Of a stretch of DNA of 64,000 nt, positions 50,808 to 60,947 are shown piece after piece. How positions within the stretch are numbered: position 1 is the stretch's first letter; every line of letters begins with the position of its first letter. The stretch spans positions 1 through 64,000 of the forward strand of contig NZ_JAUXMX010000037.1 in NCBI RefSeq assembly GCF_030683065.1, written 5' to 3'. The notes under the pieces were generated by a model that was given only the letters and a program-made list of their open reading frames with translations, ran no database searches and was not told the DNA's origin. Made by a program: the position numbers and the translations under genes. The DNA is from Pseudomonas sp. Lineage in GTDB: Bacteria > Pseudomonadota > Gammaproteobacteria > Pseudomonadales > Pseudomonadaceae.

Positions 50808-51835
50808 TGTTCGGCCTCCTGTTTGATCGTGCCGGTATGTTTCACCGCTGAAGTTTTAGTGGCCTTGCGCTGCGCCAGTTGCAGCAGCAGGCCGGCGATC
50901 CCGCGCGGCAGCAGCAGCACCATGGCGATCACCACCACGCCCATTGGTAACTCCCAGTGCGGGGTCAGACTGGCGAACCAGTGATGCAGACCCTCGAAAG
51001 CGAAGGCGCCGAGAATCGGCCCGAACAGGGTGCCCATGCCGCCGAGAATCACCATCACCAGGATATGCGCCGACATCTGCCAGCTCAGCTGGCCGGGGCT
51101 GACGAAGCCGTATTGGGTGGCCGACAGCATGCCGGCATAACCGGCGATGGTGCCGGCGATGACGAAGGCCGCCAGCTTGTAGAACAGCGGGTTGAAGCCC
51201 ATGGCACGCACCCGTTGCTCGTTCTCCTTGATCCCCAGCAGCACCCGGCCGAAGGGCGCACGGAGGAAGGTGCGCAGCAGGACGAACAACAGCGCCAGCG
51301 AGGCCAGCACCACATAGAACAAAGTGGTGCGGTTCTCCAGGTCGAGCAGTTGCACCCCGGCGATGGCGACCGTGGGTTTCATGAACAGGTAGGCCCCGTC
51401 CGAGCCGCCGGCAAAAGACGCATCGTGGAACAGGTAATAGAGCATCTGCGAGAAGGCGATGGTCACCATGATGAAGAAGATCCCCGAGGTGCGGATGATC
51501 AGTAGCCCCATCAGCAGTGCGGCCAGAGCGGTAATCCCCAGACACAGCGGCAAAGCGATCCAGATGCTCAGCGCCTCGTATTCGGGGGCGAACAGCACCA
51601 GGGCATAACCGGCCATGCCGAAAAAGGCCGCCGAGGCCAGGCTGACCATGCCACTGACCCCGACCAGCAGGTCGAGGCCCAAGGCGACAATGGCCAGGAT
51701 CATGATGCTGGTCAGTTGCTGAAGGTAGAAGTCGTGTTTGTCGCCAGTCAGGCTGGCACCGAACAACGGGTATGCAGCCATCAGCAGCAACAATAGCGCC
51801 AGCAGCAGCTGGATCGGGCGAGGTAATGCGTGCAT
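50804..51835 (-). CDS. ABC transporter permease (LivM-like)
   Basis: Multi-TM; IVALGLDLLVGVSGMVSLASAAFFGMAGYA motif. Confidence 0.92.
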   Translation of the reverse strand: MHALPRPIQLLLALLLLLMAAYPLFGASLTGDKHDFYLQQLTSIMILAIVALGLDLLVGVSGMVSLASAAFFGMAGYALVLFAPEYEALSIWIALPLCLGITALAALLMGLLIIRTSGIFFIMVTIAFSQMLYYLFHDASFAGGSDGAYLFMKPTVAIAGVQLLDLENRTTLFYVVLASLALLFVLLRTFLRAPFGRVLLGIKENEQRVRAMGFNPLFYKLAAFVIAGTIAGYAGMLSATQYGFVSPGQLSWQMSAHILVMVILGGMGTLFGPILGAFAFEGLHHWFASLTPHWELPMGVVVIAMVLLLPRGIAGLLLQLAQRKATKTSAVKHTGTIKQEAEQ

Positions 51836-51857
51836 AAGAAAATCCCCGAAATGGTTA

Positions 51858-52718
51858 TTAGGCGAACAGCCCGCGCGGTTTGAACAACAGCACCACGGCC
51901 ATCAGCACATACACGGCCATGCCGGCGTATTGCGGCACCAGTACCGCGCCCCAGGTGGCGGTCAGTCCGACCAGCAAGGCGCCGAGAAAGGCCCCGCGAA
52001 TCGAGCCCAGGCCGCCGATCACCACCACCACAAAGGCGATGATCAGGATCTGGTTGCCCATGCCCGGATACACCGACGACACCGGCGCGGCGATCATCCC
52101 GGCGAAGGCGGTCAACGCTGCACCCGCGGCGAACACCAGGGTGTAGATGACGCGGATATTGATGCCCAGGCCCTGAACCATCTCGCGGTTGCTCGAACCG
52201 CCGCGGATAATCATGCCCAGGCGGGTGCGTTGCAGGATCAGATACATGGCCAATGCAATCGCCGCGCAGACCGCGGAGATGAATAGGCGATACACCGGGT
52301 AGTCGAGGGTCTCGGTGAGCTGGATCGAGCCGCTGAGCAGCGCCGGGATGGCCACGCTGTGCACGTCGTTGCCCCAGATAATGCTGCGTAGCGAGTCGAT
52401 GACCATGATCAGGCCGAAGGTCATCAGTACCTGGTCGAGGTGCTCGCGCTTGTACAGCGCCTGAATCAGGAAGCGCTCGATCAACACCCCCAGCAGCGCC
52501 GCCAAGGGCACCGCCAGCACAATGGCGATAAAAAAGTTATCGACCAGCCCGCTCAACCAGTACATCAGGTAGGCGCCGACCATATAGAGCGCACCGTGAG
52601 CCAGGTTGATGATGTGCATGATGCCGAAGATCAGGGTCAGGCCGCTGGCAATCAGAAACAGCAGCAGGCCGTACTGCAGACCATTAAGGGTCTGGATAAG
52701 AATCGTGGAAAGTTCCAT
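51858..52718 (-). CDS. ABC transporter permease (LivH-like)
   Basis: TLNGLQYGLLLFLIASGLTLIFGIMHIINLAHGALYMVGAY. Confidence 0.93.
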   Translation of the reverse strand: MELSTILIQTLNGLQYGLLLFLIASGLTLIFGIMHIINLAHGALYMVGAYLMYWLSGLVDNFFIAIVLAVPLAALLGVLIERFLIQALYKREHLDQVLMTFGLIMVIDSLRSIIWGNDVHSVAIPALLSGSIQLTETLDYPVYRLFISAVCAAIALAMYLILQRTRLGMIIRGGSSNREMVQGLGINIRVIYTLVFAAGAALTAFAGMIAAPVSSVYPGMGNQILIIAFVVVVIGGLGSIRGAFLGALLVGLTATWGAVLVPQYAGMAVYVLMAVVLLFKPRGLFA

Positions 52719-52804
52719 CGGGCATACCAAGGTCAGGAATGGGGCAGACCCGCCCCCTGGTCATGGCTAAACGGCAAGGCTGATCAGCTGGATCTAACAA
52801 CCCC

Positions 52805-52885
52805 TGCCGAGGTTTGGACAAGGCGCTGCGACGGGTCATAGCCGGCTATGACCAAGTGCAACAACGCGGGATCCAAACCTCGGCA
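52805..52885. promoter_or_regulatory. Nested intergenic hairpin between the binding-protein gene and livH-like permease
   Basis: Outer arms TGCCGAGGTTTGGA (52805-52818) and TCCAAACCTCGGCA (52872-52885); inner perfect 20-bp palindrome GGTCATAGCCGGCTATGACC (52834-52853). Confidence 0.85.
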
Positions 52886-52952
52886 AGCGAACTCGACTCA
52901 GCCAACCCGCCCGCCGACCAACCATTAGCGGCCAGGGCGCGGGGATAACGCG

Positions 52953-54143
52953 CTACTGCAGCTTGCAGCCCGGCGCAGGATCAGCCAGGGCGGCGACAGC
53001 CGTGCTGACTACCACATTGGCGCCGTCACGCACCTCGCGCAGGTAGATGTTCTGCACCGGGTTATGCGCCTTGGAGAAACTCCACTCGCCCCGCGGGCTG
53101 TCGATCCTGGCAGCGGCCATGGCCGCATTCCAGGCAGCACGATCCTTGGTATTACCGTTGACCTTGGCCAACGACTGGACCAGCAACAGACCAGTGTCGT
53201 AGCCCTGCACGGCGTAGATGTCGGCCTCCTTGCCAAACTTCTGCCGGTAGTCCGCGCGAAACTTGTTGTTCTGCGGGGTATCCAGGCTGTCGGCGTAATG
53301 CAGGGTGGTCAGCACACCGCTGGCGGCCGAACCTTGCGCGGCCAGGGTGCCCTCGGTGAGGAAGCCCGAGCCGAGCAGCGGGATCTTGCCTTGCAGGCCA
53401 GCCGCGGCGTAATCCTGAACGAACTTGGCGGCGCCACCGCCGGCAAAGAACACAAACACTGCGTCGGGCTTGAGCGCAGCGATTTCAGTCAGTTGCGACT
53501 GGAACTCGACGTCTGGGAACGGCACGTAGATTTCCTTGCTGACGGTGCCGCCGGCCTTCTCGAATCCTTCCTTGAAGCCGTCTACCGACTCGGTGCCGAA
53601 GCCGTAACGCCAGGCCACAGTGACGATATTCTTGTAACCCTTGTCCGCCGCCACCTGCCCCATCGGGTAGGCGGTCTGCCAGGAGGTAAACGAGGTGCGG
53701 AAGATATTTTCCGCGCACAACGGCCCGGTCGCCGCGTTGAAGCCGGCGTTGGGAATGATCAGCGGCACGCCGGTTTCCCGAGCGACCTTGACCGCGCCCA
53801 TGCCGACCCCGGAGTGCACGGGGCCGACCACCACGTCGACCTGGGAACCAGCGATCAGCTTCTGCATGTTTGGCACGGCCTTGCCGGGGTTGGCTTCGCT
53901 GTCGACCACCACGTATTGCACCGGGCGCCCGCCGAGGCGGTTGTCATGTTGCTCGATGGCCAGTTTCATGCCGTTGGTGGTGGCTTCGCCCAATGCGGCG
54001 AAGGTCCCGGTATACGGCAGCAGCAAGCCGATTTTCACCGGATCGGCCGCCATGGCCAGGCTGTTCATCGACGCACTGAGGGCCAACGCCAGGGCGCTGG
54101 CGCGGAAGCGGGTTGTGCAAGGCATCTTGTTATTGTTGTTCAT
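52953..54143 (-). CDS. ABC transporter substrate-binding protein (LivJ/K-type)
   Basis: Signal peptide, then DPVKIGLLLPYTGTFAALGEATTNGMKLAIEQHDNRLGGRPVQYVVVDSEANPGKAV. Confidence 0.93.
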   Translation of the reverse strand: MNNNNKMPCTTRFRASALALALSASMNSLAMAADPVKIGLLLPYTGTFAALGEATTNGMKLAIEQHDNRLGGRPVQYVVVDSEANPGKAVPNMQKLIAGSQVDVVVGPVHSGVGMGAVKVARETGVPLIIPNAGFNAATGPLCAENIFRTSFTSWQTAYPMGQVAADKGYKNIVTVAWRYGFGTESVDGFKEGFEKAGGTVSKEIYVPFPDVEFQSQLTEIAALKPDAVFVFFAGGGAAKFVQDYAAAGLQGKIPLLGSGFLTEGTLAAQGSAASGVLTTLHYADSLDTPQNNKFRADYRQKFGKEADIYAVQGYDTGLLLVQSLAKVNGNTKDRAAWNAAMAAARIDSPRGEWSFSKAHNPVQNIYLREVRDGANVVVSTAVAALADPAPGCKLQ

Positions 54144-54253
54144 TACTATCTCCAGCGGCGCTCTGCGGCGCAGCATTAAAGGAAAACGATCTTCGATTGC
54201 CGTTTTTTGTCGAGCCGCCGACACCAGGCCGACCGCTCGTTGCACGCTTACTG

Positions 54254-55531
54254 TCAGAGCAGATTCCAGGTGTAGTTGAGGATCAGGCGGTTCTCATCAA
54301 CGTCGGTGCGGTAGTTGGAGCGCGCGGTGACGTTGCGCACTTTCATGCCCAAACCCTTGAGTGAGCCGCTCTGCACCACATAGCCGATGTCCAGATCGCG
54401 CTCCCACTCCTTGCCCTCGAAGCCGCGGCCGGTGTCGACGTTGTCACCGGTCAGATAACGCACCCCGGCGATCAGCCCCGGTACGCCCATGGCGCTGAAG
54501 TCATAGTCATAACGCACCTGCCAAGAGCGCTCGTCGGCCGCGTCGAAGGTAAAGGTCGGCACCTCGTTACCCAGCGGGCTGACGTTGGCGAACACCCGCG
54601 GCAATCCGTCGTCGCCAAACATGGCCTGATAACCCAGGAAGAAGGTATGCCCGCCATGCTTGGCCGAGAGCAGCGAGTAGAAGGCCTGGTTGTCGATCTT
54701 GCGCGCCAGTTCGCCGTCTTCGGCGGAGTCGAAATAGCCCAGATTGGCGCCAAGCACCCAGTCGCCGACTGGCTCACTGTGCTTGAGGCTGAGATGACGC
54801 TGGTTGTAGATATCTTCCAGCTGGGCATACCAGGCACCGACCGAGGTACGGTTGGCGTTGAAGGCATAATCTGCGCCGGCATAGTTGAAGCGATCCGTAG
54901 TGATCAACTTGCCTGCATCGCGCAACGGGACAAAGCCGAGCATGGCGCCCAACTCGTCATCGCCAGCCTCGTTGCGCAAGCTGGTGGAGCGCAACTGGCC
55001 GCCTTGCAAGGTAAGACCGGCAAACTCATTGGAAACGACACTGACGCCCTGGTAGGTCGGCGGCAACAGGCGAATATCACCGAAGAACAACACAGGCAGT
55101 ATCAGCTGCTGCTCGCCTACCTTCAGCTCGGTCTTCGATACCTTGACCTTCAACGCCGCACCCAAGCGGCTGTAATCGTCGGGTGCCCGCCCTTGGTCAG
55201 TCACCGGCAGCAAACCGGTGTTGACCCGGTCCGCGCTGCTGTCGAGCTTGACGCCGAGCAAGCCGATGGCGTCGACACCAAAGCCGACAGTGCCCGGGGT
55301 ATAGCCGGACTTGACGTTGAGGATGAAGCCTTGGGCCCACTCCTCGGCCTTAGACTGCTGGTTGGGCCCGACGATGTCGGAGTAGTCGCGGCTGAAGTAG
55401 TAGTTACGGGCTGTCAGGGTGGCCGTAGTGTCTTCGATAAAACCGCCTTCGGCCGCCTGCACCATGGCTGGCAGGCTGAGGGCTACGGCAACGGACAGCA
55501 GAAGGGGCTGCAGCTTCGGATAGTGAGTCAT
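54254..55531 (-). CDS. OprD-family outer-membrane porin (BenF-like by context)
   Basis: Signal peptide; [25 protein letters not shown]...[35 protein letters not shown]. Confidence 0.9.
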   Translation of the reverse strand: MTHYPKLQPLLLSVAVALSLPAMVQAAEGGFIEDTTATLTARNYYFSRDYSDIVGPNQQSKAEEWAQGFILNVKSGYTPGTVGFGVDAIGLLGVKLDSSADRVNTGLLPVTDQGRAPDDYSRLGAALKVKVSKTELKVGEQQLILPVLFFGDIRLLPPTYQGVSVVSNEFAGLTLQGGQLRSTSLRNEAGDDELGAMLGFVPLRDAGKLITTDRFNYAGADYAFNANRTSVGAWYAQLEDIYNQRHLSLKHSEPVGDWVLGANLGYFDSAEDGELARKIDNQAFYSLLSAKHGGHTFFLGYQAMFGDDGLPRVFANVSPLGNEVPTFTFDAADERSWQVRYDYDFSAMGVPGLIAGVRYLTGDNVDTGRGFEGKEWERDLDIGYVVQSGSLKGLGMKVRNVTARSNYRTDVDENRLILNYTWNLL

Positions 55532-55673
55532 GATTTAGCTCTTTGTTGTTATTGAAATTATGCTGTTGCTCCACCTTTGCCGAGGGCAGACCCGGCAACG
55601 CAAGTAGGTGGTGTGACTACCGCCGCGTCGACTTCAGATCGACATGACGGCAATGCTCAGGGGCCAGAGGCGG

Positions 55674-56903
55674 CTAACCGGTCGCCTCCTCCTTGGCCAA
55701 ATTCGTGGTAGGCAGCGGCGCGGTGGCGACCACGGCTTTACGCCGGACACTCAGCAGCAGGTGCGCGGCGATGCCGAACATCAATCCCCAGAAGGCCGCC
55801 GACAGGCCGAGAAATGACATGCCCGATGCTGTCACCAGAAAGGTGATCAGCGCCGCTTCACGATCAGCCGGCTGGGCCATGGCTCCCGCCAGCGAACTGG
55901 CAATCGCGCCGAACAGCGCCAGCCCGGCCAGGGCGGCGATCAGTTCTTTGGGGAAGGCAGTAAACAGCGACACCAGCGTCGCGCCGAACAGGCCCAGCAG
56001 CAGGTAGGCCACGCCACCCACCACCCCGGCGACATAGCGCCGGGCCGGGTCTTCATGGGCTTCGCGGCCGGTGCAAATAGCGGCGGTAATCGCGGCCAGG
56101 TTGAGGCCATGGCAGGCGAAAGGCGCCAGCAGCAACGAACCCAGGGCACTGCTGGTAATGATCGGGCTGGCCGGCGTCTGGTAACCAGCGCCGCGCAACA
56201 CCGCCATGCCCGGCACGAACTGCCCGGTCAATGCCACCATGACCAGCGGCAGGGCGATATTCAGGCTGGCCGACAGACTGAACTCAGGGCTGATCCACAC
56301 CGGCATGGCCAGGCCGATCACCAGTGCCTCCTGACGCAAATCGCCCGTGGCAAAGGCGATGCCGCAGCCGACCAGCAGCACCGCCATCACTGCGTAGCGC
56401 GGCAGTACACGCTTGACCAGCAAGTAAGTGGCGAACATCGCCAGCACCAGAAAGGGCTTAGCCTGCAACGAGACGAACAGACCGGTGCCGAAACTGAACA
56501 GGATGCCGGCCAGCATGCCGGCGGCAATCGCTGCGGGCAGTTTGCTGATGATGCGATCGAAGGCGCCGCTGATACCGACCAGAAAAATGATCAGGCTGGC
56601 AACGATATAGGCACCGACTGCTTCATTCAGGCTGATCTGCGGCAGCAGCGACACCAGCAACGCCGAACCGGGTGCCGACCAGGCGATAATAATGGGCACG
56701 CGGTAACGCAGGCTGAGGCCTATGCCGAGCACCGCACTGCCAATGGAAATCGCCCAGACCCAGGACGACAGCACGGCATGCGACATGCCCGCGCTCTCGG
56801 CCGCCTGGAAAATGATCACCAGAGGGCCGGCATAGGAAATCACGGTGGCGATAAAGCCGGCCACCACGGCGGACAAAGAGAAATCATTGATCAAGGCTTT
56901 CAT
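55674..56903 (-). CDS. benE: Benzoate/H+ symporter
   Basis: FSLSAVVAGFIATVISYAGPLVIIFQAAESAGMSHAVLSSWVWAISIGSAV; BenE family. Confidence 0.94.
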   Translation of the reverse strand: MKALINDFSLSAVVAGFIATVISYAGPLVIIFQAAESAGMSHAVLSSWVWAISIGSAVLGIGLSLRYRVPIIIAWSAPGSALLVSLLPQISLNEAVGAYIVASLIIFLVGISGAFDRIISKLPAAIAAGMLAGILFSFGTGLFVSLQAKPFLVLAMFATYLLVKRVLPRYAVMAVLLVGCGIAFATGDLRQEALVIGLAMPVWISPEFSLSASLNIALPLVMVALTGQFVPGMAVLRGAGYQTPASPIITSSALGSLLLAPFACHGLNLAAITAAICTGREAHEDPARRYVAGVVGGVAYLLLGLFGATLVSLFTAFPKELIAALAGLALFGAIASSLAGAMAQPADREAALITFLVTASGMSFLGLSAAFWGLMFGIAAHLLLSVRRKAVVATAPLPTTNLAKEEATG

Positions 56904-57014
56904 CGGGCCTCGCAAGGTATTAGTGGCGCTCCTCGGGGAGCGCTCTCGTTGTATGTAGGCCCCGTGACCGCGGCTTGAACCGGCTCACACGGGGCCAACT
57001 GGCACGGCATCAAT

Positions 57015-57036
57015 GGTGCGCGCGGCGCACCCTACG
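57015..57036. repeat. Inverted copy of the GTAGGGTGCGCC repeat
   Basis: GGTGCGCGCGGCGCACCCTACG, immediately downstream of catA. Confidence 0.65.
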
Positions 57037-57973
57037 CACCCTGCAACGCACGCGGACGGTTGCTGCGCTGTTCGGCTTGTGCCGCGGGAGCCTTCTGCAG
57101 CTGGAAATCGAACTGCAGTTCGGCAAAGCGGCTGCCTTGCACGCCACGGTCATTGGCGACAGCGGCGTCCTCGACGAAGGTGATATCGCCGACCAGGCCA
57201 TCACGGGTGGCGTAGGCGAAGTCGTCCCACAGGTATTGCTCGCCGGCCAGGTTGATCTGGGTGGTCAGGTGACGATGGCCCGGTGCGGAGATGAAGAAGT
57301 GGATGTGCGCTGGACGCTGGCCGTGACGACCGAGCAGATCCAGGCATTCCTGAGTCGGGCCGTCCGGGGAGCAGCCATAACCGCAAGGCACAATGCTGCG
57401 CGCGCGGTAGCGGCCCTCGCTATCGGTGACGATGCGCCGGCGCAGGTTGTACTCGGACTGGCTCTTGTCGAAGTAGGAGTAGTTGCCCTGGGTGTTGGCA
57501 TGCCACAGGTCGACCACCGCACCGGCCACAGGCGCACCGTCGGTGTCGCGCACCACGCCTTCGAGGAACATCACGGTGGCGGAGTCCAGCTCACTGCCAT
57601 CGTCCATGCGCACTTCGCCTTCGGCCAGCGGTGCACCAGCAACATACAGCGGGCCTTCGATGGTGCGTGGAGTGCCGCCGGTCAGTCCGGCTTGAGCATC
57701 CTTGGCATCCTGCAGCACGTCGAGGAAGTGCTCCAGGCCCAGACCTGCAACCAGCAGGCCGGCTTCATTGCGCCCGCCGAGGCGATTGAGGTAATCGACG
57801 CTGTTCCAGAACTCATCGTCGCTGATTTCCAGGTCTTCGATGATCTTCGCCGCATCACTGATGATACGCAGCATGATCTGCTTGAGACGCGGGCTGCCTT
57901 GCTCGCTGTTGAGGCCGCTGGCTTCTTTGAACAGATCCTGGATTTCGGCAGTGTGGCTAACTTTAACGGTCAT
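57032..57973 (-). CDS. catA: Catechol 1,2-dioxygenase
   Basis: EGPLYVAGAPLAEGEVRMDDG, DLWHANTQGNYSYFDKSQSEYNLRRRIVTDSEGRYRARSIVPCGYG, PAHIHFFISAPGHRHLTTQINL. Confidence 0.96.
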   Translation of the reverse strand: MTVKVSHTAEIQDLFKEASGLNSEQGSPRLKQIMLRIISDAAKIIEDLEISDDEFWNSVDYLNRLGGRNEAGLLVAGLGLEHFLDVLQDAKDAQAGLTGGTPRTIEGPLYVAGAPLAEGEVRMDDGSELDSATVMFLEGVVRDTDGAPVAGAVVDLWHANTQGNYSYFDKSQSEYNLRRRIVTDSEGRYRARSIVPCGYGCSPDGPTQECLDLLGRHGQRPAHIHFFISAPGHRHLTTQINLAGEQYLWDDFAYATRDGLVGDITFVEDAAVANDRGVQGSRFAELQFDFQLQKAPAAQAEQRSNRPRALQGA

Positions 57974-58006
57974 GGTGGTGTCCTCGGTTTTTTGTTCTAG
58001 GGCTAA

Positions 58007-58297
58007 TCAACGGTCGTCATCACGGATCGACGAGGGGTGACGGCACAGGGCGTCAATCTCGATATCCATGTAGGGAAACAGCGGCAGCTGCATCAGCGTG
58101 TCGTGCAGCTCTTGCACGCTATCCAGGTCGAATACGCTGTAGTTGGCGTACTGCCCGGCGATGCGCCACAGGTGGCGCCACTTGCCCTCGCGCATCAGGC
58201 GCTGGGCCAGTTCCTTCTCATCCGCCTTGATCTGGGCGGCCTTGGCCGGGTCCATATCCAGCGGCAGTTTTACGGTCATCTTTACGTGGAACAGCAT
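58007..58297 (-). CDS. catC: Muconolactone delta-isomerase
   Basis: MLFHVKMTVKLPLDMDPAKAAQIKADEKELAQRLMREGKWRHLWRIAGQYANYSVFD. Confidence 0.96.
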   Translation of the reverse strand: MLFHVKMTVKLPLDMDPAKAAQIKADEKELAQRLMREGKWRHLWRIAGQYANYSVFDLDSVQELHDTLMQLPLFPYMDIEIDALCRHPSSIRDDDR

Positions 58298-58314
58298 GGA
58301 GCTCTCCTCTCGGT

Positions 58315-59436
58315 TCAGGGGCGACGGAAGAACGCCAGGCGTTCTTCGTTCAGGCTCAGGCCGAGGCCCGGGGTACGCGGCACGTGCAGCTGAAAATCGC
58401 GGTACTGCGGCGCTTCGTTGACGATTTCTTCGGTCAGCAGCAGCGGACCGAACAGCTCGGTGTGCCAGGTCAGCTTGTTCAGGGTGAGGAAGGCGTGGGC
58501 CGAGGCCAGGGTGCCGATCGAGCCTTCCAGCATGGTGCCGCCGTACAGGGCGATGCCGGCCGCCTCGGCGATCGCCGCGGTGCGCAGCACGGCGCGCGGG
58601 CCACCGTTCTTGGCAATTTTCAGGGCGAAGATGCTGGCCGCGCCGTCGGCGGCCAGACTGAAGGCGTCCTCGACGCTTTCGATCGATTCGTCGGCCATGA
58701 TCGGCGCCGGACTGCGCTGATTGAGACGGATCTGGCCGCTGCGGTTGATCCGCGAGATCGGCTGTTCGATCAGGTCGATACCATTGTCGCCGAGCACCTG
58801 ACAGGCACGCAGGGCCACCGACTCGTCCCAGGCCTGGTTGACGTCGACGCGCACGCTGGCGCTGTCACCCAGGGCCCGCTTGATCGCGATGACGTGCTGG
58901 AGATCCTGGCTGACCTCGCCCGCACCAATCTTCAGTTTGAAGATGCGGTGGCGACGAATTTCCAGCATGTGCTGGGCTTCGGCGATGTCCTTGGCGGTGT
59001 CGCCGCTGGCCAGGGTCCAGGCCACTTCCAGGCTGTCGCGCACCCGGCCGCCGAGCAGTTCGCTGACCGGCAGGCCGAGGCGCTTGCCCTGGGCATCGAG
59101 CAGCGCGCTTTCCAGGCCGGACTTGGCGAAGGTATTACCCTTGGCGGCTTTATCCAGACGCAGCATGCAGGCGTTGATATTGGCCGCGTCCTGACCGATC
59201 AGCAGCGGCGCCAGGTGGCTGTCGATGTTCTGCTTAATGCTCTCCGGGCTCTCGTTGCCGTAAGCCAGGCCGCCGATGGTGGTGGACTCGCCGAGGCCTT
59301 CGATGCCGTCGGCACAACGCAGGCGAATCACCACCAGGGTCTGCTGCTGCATGGTGTGCATCGCCAGCTTGTGCGGGCGGATGGTCGGCAGATCGACGAT
59401 GATCGCCTCGATGCTTTCGATCAGGGAATGGCTCAT
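58315..59436 (-). CDS. catB: Muconate cycloisomerase
   Basis: Enolase-superfamily MLE; IVDLPTIRPHKLAMHTMQQQTLVVIRLRCADGIEGLGESTTIGGLAYG; FKLKIGAG; VRVDVNQAWDE. Confidence 0.96.
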   Translation of the reverse strand: MSHSLIESIEAIIVDLPTIRPHKLAMHTMQQQTLVVIRLRCADGIEGLGESTTIGGLAYGNESPESIKQNIDSHLAPLLIGQDAANINACMLRLDKAAKGNTFAKSGLESALLDAQGKRLGLPVSELLGGRVRDSLEVAWTLASGDTAKDIAEAQHMLEIRRHRIFKLKIGAGEVSQDLQHVIAIKRALGDSASVRVDVNQAWDESVALRACQVLGDNGIDLIEQPISRINRSGQIRLNQRSPAPIMADESIESVEDAFSLAADGAASIFALKIAKNGGPRAVLRTAAIAEAAGIALYGGTMLEGSIGTLASAHAFLTLNKLTWHTELFGPLLLTEEIVNEAPQYRDFQLHVPRTPGLGLSLNEERLAFFRRP

Positions 59437-59466
59437 TCAGGCTCCGCTAGATTGCGCAGGTTGGGG

Positions 59467-60804
59467 TCAGGAAGCCGTGGCCGCCGGCAGCGGCGCGGCA
59501 TTGCTGCGCTGGCTGCTGATAGCGAACACGCTCATGGCGATGGCGGCGATGGCGCCAGGAATGGCAAACGCCAGGAAGTTGAGCTGCAGCGGCAGGTTGA
59601 TCCCCAGCAGCGCGCCACCCAGTAGCGGGCCGACGATGGCGCCGTTGCGACCAATACCCGAGGCCCAGCCGAGGCCGGTGGAACGGATCGACAGGCCATA
59701 GAATTGCGCGGCGCAGGCGTACAGCAGGATCTGCGTGCCGATGGTGGTGGCACCGGCCACGCCGATCAGCAGGTACAGCACCGGCGTCGGGCTCTTGATC
59801 CCGAGCAGGCTGATCGACACCGCCGCCACCACGAAGAACACCGCCAGCACCCGAGGCAGGTTCATCCGGTCGCCGAGCAGGCCGCCACCGATGGCACCGA
59901 ACACCGCACCCAGGTTCAGCGCCAGCAGGAACGACAGGCTCGAACCCAGGCTGTAGCCGGCGTTGGCCATCAGCTTCGGCAGCCAGGAACTCAGGGCGTA
60001 GACCATCAGCAGGCAGCAGAAGAACGCCAGCCAGATCATCAGGGTGCGCAAGGCACGGCCCTCGCGGAACAGCTCCAGCACCGAGGCGGCGTTGCCTTTG
60101 GCCTCGGCCATGGTGATGGGATCAGCGTCGCCGATGGCACGGTTCGGATCGACCCGACGCAGGATGCCGCGGGCCTGCTCAGTACGCCCTTCGCGCACCA
60201 GGAAACCGACCGATTCCGGCAGGAACCAGAGAATCAATGGCAGCAGCAGTAACGGCACGCCGGCGATGAAGAACATCGATTCCCAGCCAAAGCGCGGCAG
60301 CATGTAGATGCCCAGGCCGGCGGACAGCATGCCGCCTACCGAGTAGCCGCTGAACATGATGGCGACCAGGGTGCTGCGCAGCTTCTTCGGCGCGTACTCG
60401 TTCATCAACGCCACTACGTTGGGCATCAGGCCACCGCAGCCAAGGCCGGCGATAAAGCGGCAGATGCCGAATTCGGTGGGGTTGCTGGCAAAGCCATTGA
60501 CGATGGTGGCGCAACTGAACAGCAGGAAGCACACGGCGATGCCCTTCTTGCGCCCGATCTTGTCAGCCAAAGTGCCGAAAGCCAGGGCACCGAACATCAT
60601 GCCGAACAGCGCATAGCTGCCCAGGGCACCGGCCTCCAGCGGGGTCAGGCCCCACTCCTGCATGATCACCGGCAACACCACACCGTAGATAAACAGATCG
60701 TAGCCGTCGAAGATCAGCAGCAAGGCGCACCAGAACATCACCATCCAGTGATAACGGTTGAAGCGCGCGTTATCTATGACCTCGTGGACATCAATATTTC
60801 GCAT
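59467..60804 (-). CDS. benK: MFS aromatic-acid (benzoate) transporter
   Basis: AAHS-type MFS: HWMVMFWCALLLIFDGYDLFIYGVVLPVIMQEWGLTPLEAGALGSYALFGMMFGALAFGTLADKIGRKK; next to benD. Confidence 0.9.
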   Translation of the reverse strand: MRNIDVHEVIDNARFNRYHWMVMFWCALLLIFDGYDLFIYGVVLPVIMQEWGLTPLEAGALGSYALFGMMFGALAFGTLADKIGRKKGIAVCFLLFSCATIVNGFASNPTEFGICRFIAGLGCGGLMPNVVALMNEYAPKKLRSTLVAIMFSGYSVGGMLSAGLGIYMLPRFGWESMFFIAGVPLLLLPLILWFLPESVGFLVREGRTEQARGILRRVDPNRAIGDADPITMAEAKGNAASVLELFREGRALRTLMIWLAFFCCLLMVYALSSWLPKLMANAGYSLGSSLSFLLALNLGAVFGAIGGGLLGDRMNLPRVLAVFFVVAAVSISLLGIKSPTPVLYLLIGVAGATTIGTQILLYACAAQFYGLSIRSTGLGWASGIGRNGAIVGPLLGGALLGINLPLQLNFLAFAIPGAIAAIAMSVFAISSQRSNAAPLPAATAS

Positions 60805-60947
60805 GGCATCGGTTCTCTCTTTTGTTCTTGTTGTGAACAGCTCGTTGAAGTGGATAGCAGTATTTCTGTAGGAGCCAGCTTGCTGGCGATGCTCTGGCTG
60901 ATCGCGACAAGGACTAGGCGTCCCCCTCGCGCCTACAGGGGTCGTGC

